Assembly (NCBI GenBank): GCA_019359505.1 | Contig: JAHHHD010000008.1 | Coordinates: 123,643-187,642 of the forward strand | DNA: 64,000 nucleotides | Reading direction: 5' to 3' | Source: Drouetiella hepatica Uher 2000/2452 | GTDB lineage: Bacteria; Cyanobacteriota; Cyanobacteriia; Elainellales; Elainellaceae | Shown here: one piece after another, positions 62,049 through 64,000 of the stretch | How positions within the stretch are numbered: position 1 is the stretch's first letter | Layout of the letters: each line of letters starts with the position of its first letter | Translations under genes and position numbers: made by a program | Notes under the pieces: generated by a model | What the model was told of the DNA's origin: nothing | The model's database searches: none | Seen by the model: only the letters and a program-made list of their open reading frames with translations

Positions 62049-62954
62049 CTAACGTTCTGCATGTTCTAATTGCAGCTCTTGAATTAAAGTCTCTAGTTCA
62101 GATTGGTTGGCTTTGTAGATCTGACCGCAAAACTCGCAGATGGCTTCAGCCTCCCCCTCTTTATCAATGATATCGATTAGTTCGTCTTTGCCCAAAATTT
62201 TGAGGGCGCCGAGGACGCGATCGAACGAGCAGCCGCAGTGAAACCGTACCATCTGAGTTTCTGGAAAGATCTCCAGACCCATATCTCCCACCAAATCCTC
62301 AAAGATTTGCGGCAAAGACTTTCCGGCTTGCAGCAGCGGCGTGAAGCCCGACAGCGCTGCGATGCGAGATTCCAGCTTTTCCACAAGCGCCTCATCTCTG
62401 GCGGCTTTGGGCAGTACCTGCACCAGTAATCCTCCTGCCGCCGACACGCCTGTTGCCCCCACAAACACGCCCACAATCAGCGCTGAAGGCGTTTGCTCAG
62501 AACTCACCAGGTAATGGGTGATATCGTCACCAATTTCCCCAGAAACCAGCTCTACGGTGCTGGAATAGGGGTAGCCATAGCCAACGTCCCGCACCACGTA
62601 CAAGAATCCCTGACTGCCCACGGCACCACCCACGTCAAGTTTGCCCTTCTCGTTAGGAGGCAGCTCTACTTTGGGATTGCCGACATAGCCGCGCACCGTG
62701 CCGTCTAATCCGGCATCCACGAGAATCCCTTCTAGAGGCCCATTGCCCCGCACACGGAGGTTGACCCGCGATTCAGCTCGCTTCATGCTAGAAACCAGCA
62801 ACAGCCCTGCTGACATCGTTCTGCCTAAAGCCGCCGTTGCCACGTAGGAAAGCTGGTGTCGCTGTCTGGCCTCTTCGGTGAGGCGAGTGGTAATGACTCC
62901 AACGATGCGAATGCCCCCCTCGGCGGCTGTCGCCCGAACCAATTGATCTGCCAT
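62049..62954 (-). CDS. hslO: Hsp33 redox-regulated chaperone
   Basis: About 301 residues from the ATG at 62952-62954 (MADQLVRATAAEGGIR). The C-terminal zinc switch is complete: H-C-G-C-S and C-E-F-C-G, which form disulfides on oxidation to turn the holdase on. Substrate-binding part includes MSAGLLLVSSMKR and YGYPYSSTVELVSGEIG. Likely protects proteins during oxidative stress; it lies next to a CMD-type peroxidase-like gene. Confidence 0.95.
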   Translation of the reverse strand: MADQLVRATAAEGGIRIVGVITTRLTEEARQRHQLSYVATAALGRTMSAGLLLVSSMKRAESRVNLRVRGNGPLEGILVDAGLDGTVRGYVGNPKVELPPNEKGKLDVGGAVGSQGFLYVVRDVGYGYPYSSTVELVSGEIGDDITHYLVSSEQTPSALIVGVFVGATGVSAAGGLLVQVLPKAARDEALVEKLESRIAALSGFTPLLQAGKSLPQIFEDLVGDMGLEIFPETQMVRFHCGCSFDRVLGALKILGKDELIDIIDKEGEAEAICEFCGQIYKANQSELETLIQELQLEHAER

Positions 62955-63031
62955 GAAAATCCCGTACACTTCTTAACAGTTTCTTCTTTTATTCTAGAGG
63001 GAGTGGCAGCGTACTTTTGGGAGGCGATCGC

Positions 63032-63364
63032 ATGGATCAGTATTACAAGCCGGAACATTTGGCTCAGTTTGCTCAGGTCAGCCAGGGTAATCCTGAGCTA
63101 GCCGAAAAGTTTTTTGCCTACTATGGAGCTGTGTTTGCCGAAGGAGCACTCTCTGTGCGCGAAAAAGCCCTGATTGCCCTGGCGGTTTCCCATACGGTGC
63201 AATGTCCTTACTGCATTGATGCCTACAGTACAGAATGCTTGAAGCAGGGATCTGACCTGGAGGAAATGACGGAGGCTATTCATGTGGCAACTGCAATTCG
63301 GGGCGGTGCCTCGCTGGTGCATGGGGTGCAGATGCTGGAGCATGTTAAACAGTTGACAATGTAG
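63032..63364 (+). CDS. carboxymuconolactone decarboxylase family (peroxidase-like) protein
   Basis: About 110 residues from the ATG at 63032. Small helical CMD/AhpD fold with the C-P-Y-C redox pair followed by I-D-A-Y, and downstream IRGGASLVHGVQM. It closely resembles the peroxidase-like proteins associated with arsenosugar synthesis clusters; arsM/arsS are not here, so that link is only by resemblance. Other CMD roles (thiol peroxidase) remain open. Divergent from hslO, 77 bp apart. Confidence 0.85.
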   Translation: MDQYYKPEHLAQFAQVSQGNPELAEKFFAYYGAVFAEGALSVREKALIALAVSHTVQCPYCIDAYSTECLKQGSDLEEMTEAIHVATAIRGGASLVHGVQMLEHVKQLTM

Positions 63365-63441
63365 CTGCTGTCCTTTGTCCTAACAGCCAAGACAGTTGCT
63401 AAATAACCCACAACCCTGTAGCTGAAACTGTAGGGCTGCGG

Positions 63442-63810
63442 TCAAGATTCCGCCAAAATTTCTTCGTTCAGTTTGCTGAGCTTGGTGGCAAGGTAGGTTT
63501 TGATTGCATTAAGCTGCTGTGTTTTCTCAACAATTTCTTCAATCTTGCGCTCCATGATCGCAACTTGATTGCGTTTAGACAGGGTACCGTCTCCCCACTC
63601 ATCAAGCAGCTGTTTGATTTCGCTGAGCCTAAACCCCAATCCTTTGCCTTGAGCGATCATCAGAAGGCGTTCTACCGTTTCTTGGCTGTACTCCCGGTAT
63701 AGTCTTGTTCCTGCTCGTCGATCGCTGGCAACAATAAGTCCTATCTTTTCGTAAAAACGAATCGTGTCCTTCGACAATCCTGTTTTCTTGGACAGTTCAC
63801 CAATCAACAT
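63442..63810 (-). CDS. MerR family transcriptional regulator
   Basis: 122 residues from the ATG at 63808-63810 (MLIGELSKKTGLSKDTIRFYEKIGLI). N-terminal winged HTH of MerR type, then the dimerisation coiled coil (AIMERKIEEIVEKTQQLNAIKTYLATKLSKL). No cysteine pair in the C-terminal loop, so it is not a typical Hg, Cu or Zn sensor; the ligand is unknown. The longer frame to 63861 runs through the operator and is rejected. A good operator lies just upstream (63843-63864). Confidence 0.9.
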   Translation of the reverse strand: MLIGELSKKTGLSKDTIRFYEKIGLIVASDRRAGTRLYREYSQETVERLLMIAQGKGLGFRLSEIKQLLDEWGDGTLSKRNQVAIMERKIEEIVEKTQQLNAIKTYLATKLSKLNEEILAES

Positions 63811-63839
63811 AACAGTAACCCAAATCTTCCAGAAGCCCC

Positions 63840-63869
63840 TTGACTGTGGAGTATACTCCATAGTTTACT
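63840..63869 (+). promoter_or_regulatory. MerR-type operator within a rightward promoter
   Basis: -35-like TTGACT at 63840-63845, an 18-bp spacer, and -10-like TTTACT at 63864-63869. The spacer holds a near-perfect dyad ACTGTGGAGTATACTCCATAGT (63843-63864; inner 14 bp perfect), shaped like ZntR/CueR sites. Long spacing with a dyad in the spacer is the hallmark of MerR-activated promoters. It points right, into the IS630 end. Confidence 0.75.
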
Positions 63870-63877
63870 CTGCTTGG

Positions 63878-64000
63878 TATAGCGCTACGAGAACGAGTTA
63901 GGACATTATTGTAGAGGTAGAGAAGCGTTCAAATACGACTATGCCTGCTCCTTACAGTTACGACCTGCGCCAAAAAGCAATCGAAGCCGTTAAAGGCGGT
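63878..64000 (+). mobile_element. IS630-family element, left end
   Basis: The terminus TATAGCGCTACGAGAACGAG then TTAGGACATT begins at 63878, with a TA at the edge as expected for IS630/Tc1 insertion. It runs off the right edge. Its end sequence is shared by the MITEs at 5691, 14070, 22290 and 52271. Confidence 0.8.
63941..64000 (+). CDS. IS630-family transposase, N-terminal 20 codons
   Basis: From ATG 63941: MPAPYSYDLRQKAIEAVKGG, the usual helix-turn-helix start of cyanobacterial IS630 transposases. The rest lies outside the window, so integrity cannot be judged. Confidence 0.8.
   Translation, partial: MPAPYSYDLRQKAIEAVKGG

Overview
The window is a chromosomal segment from a cyanobacterium. 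Evidence: psaC (photosystem I) at 22647-22892, psbX (photosystem II) at 36543-36662, a Ycf66 protein at 37053-37820, a flavodiiron protein at 58471-60204, and very frequent GCGATCGC (HIP1) octamers in coding DNA. The many small palindromic repeats, three glycosyltransferases and two large RTX surface proteins suggest a filamentous or mat/biofilm-forming species of moderate GC; the species cannot be fixed from this sequence.

Layout. 1-2955 (minus): fructose PTS genes, with a fused EIIA-HPr-EI protein (fruB) upstream of fruK, which runs off the left edge. 3.1-5.8 kb: two small unknown proteins, signal peptidase I, a helix-hairpin-helix protein and a TM2 protein. 6.4-12.5 kb (plus): J-domain/TPR protein, pyrB, proS, Uma2 nuclease, DUF2993 and GerMN envelope proteins. 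12.5-16.4 kb: ArsR regulator, RluA pseudouridine synthase, an IS630-type MITE beside an IS3 orfA remnant, an AEC transporter and a GspE-N-like protein. 16.9-22.2 kb: PLD-family protein with an EF-hand loop, Mn-catalase, AAA ATPase with a degenerate Walker B, glyoxalase-fold protein, DUF554 protein. 22.6-27.0 kb: psaC, BON, DUF937 and GIY-YIG proteins, PBP2. 27.3-31.6 kb: a complete polyamine-type ABC operon potA-potD-potB-potC. 31.6-35.9 kb: a membrane coiled-coil protein ending in a RelE-like domain, then three glycosyltransferases. 36.0-40.9 kb: YggT, psbX, ycf66, an HtrA-like protease with PPC domains, a TMEM175 channel. 41.0-47.5 kb: GAF-GAF-PAS adenylate cyclase, aldo/keto reductase, M23 peptidase, histidine kinase. 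48.0-55.6 kb: two adjacent giant RTX proteins sharing an N-terminal DUF4347 domain. 55.7-63.9 kb: housekeeping and stress genes (DUF1997, SDR, GH104 lysozyme-like, flavodiiron, DUF3067, tatC, hslO, CMD peroxidase-like, MerR). The right edge is the left end of an IS630-family element.

How parts fit together. Many genes concern the cell envelope: PBP2, M23 and GH104 act on peptidoglycan, LepB and TatC on export (PotD carries a twin-arginine lipoprotein signal), the glycosyltransferases on surface glycans, and the RTX proteins on adhesion. Most other genes look like independent transcription units, often bounded by clear stem-loop terminators.

The most interesting signals are: (i) both DUF4347 domains carry an S/C-H-G and a Y-G-C motif at identical spacing (43 residues), suggesting a caspase-like (clan CD) cysteine peptidase at the head of T1SS-type adhesins; (ii) a RelE-fold domain on a membrane-anchored coiled coil with no visible antitoxin; (iii) a family of palindromic MITEs whose ends match the IS630 element at the window edge, several sharing a common hairpin tip although their arms are unrelated; (iv) a MerR-type operator/promoter whose natural target appears to have been displaced by that IS630 insertion.
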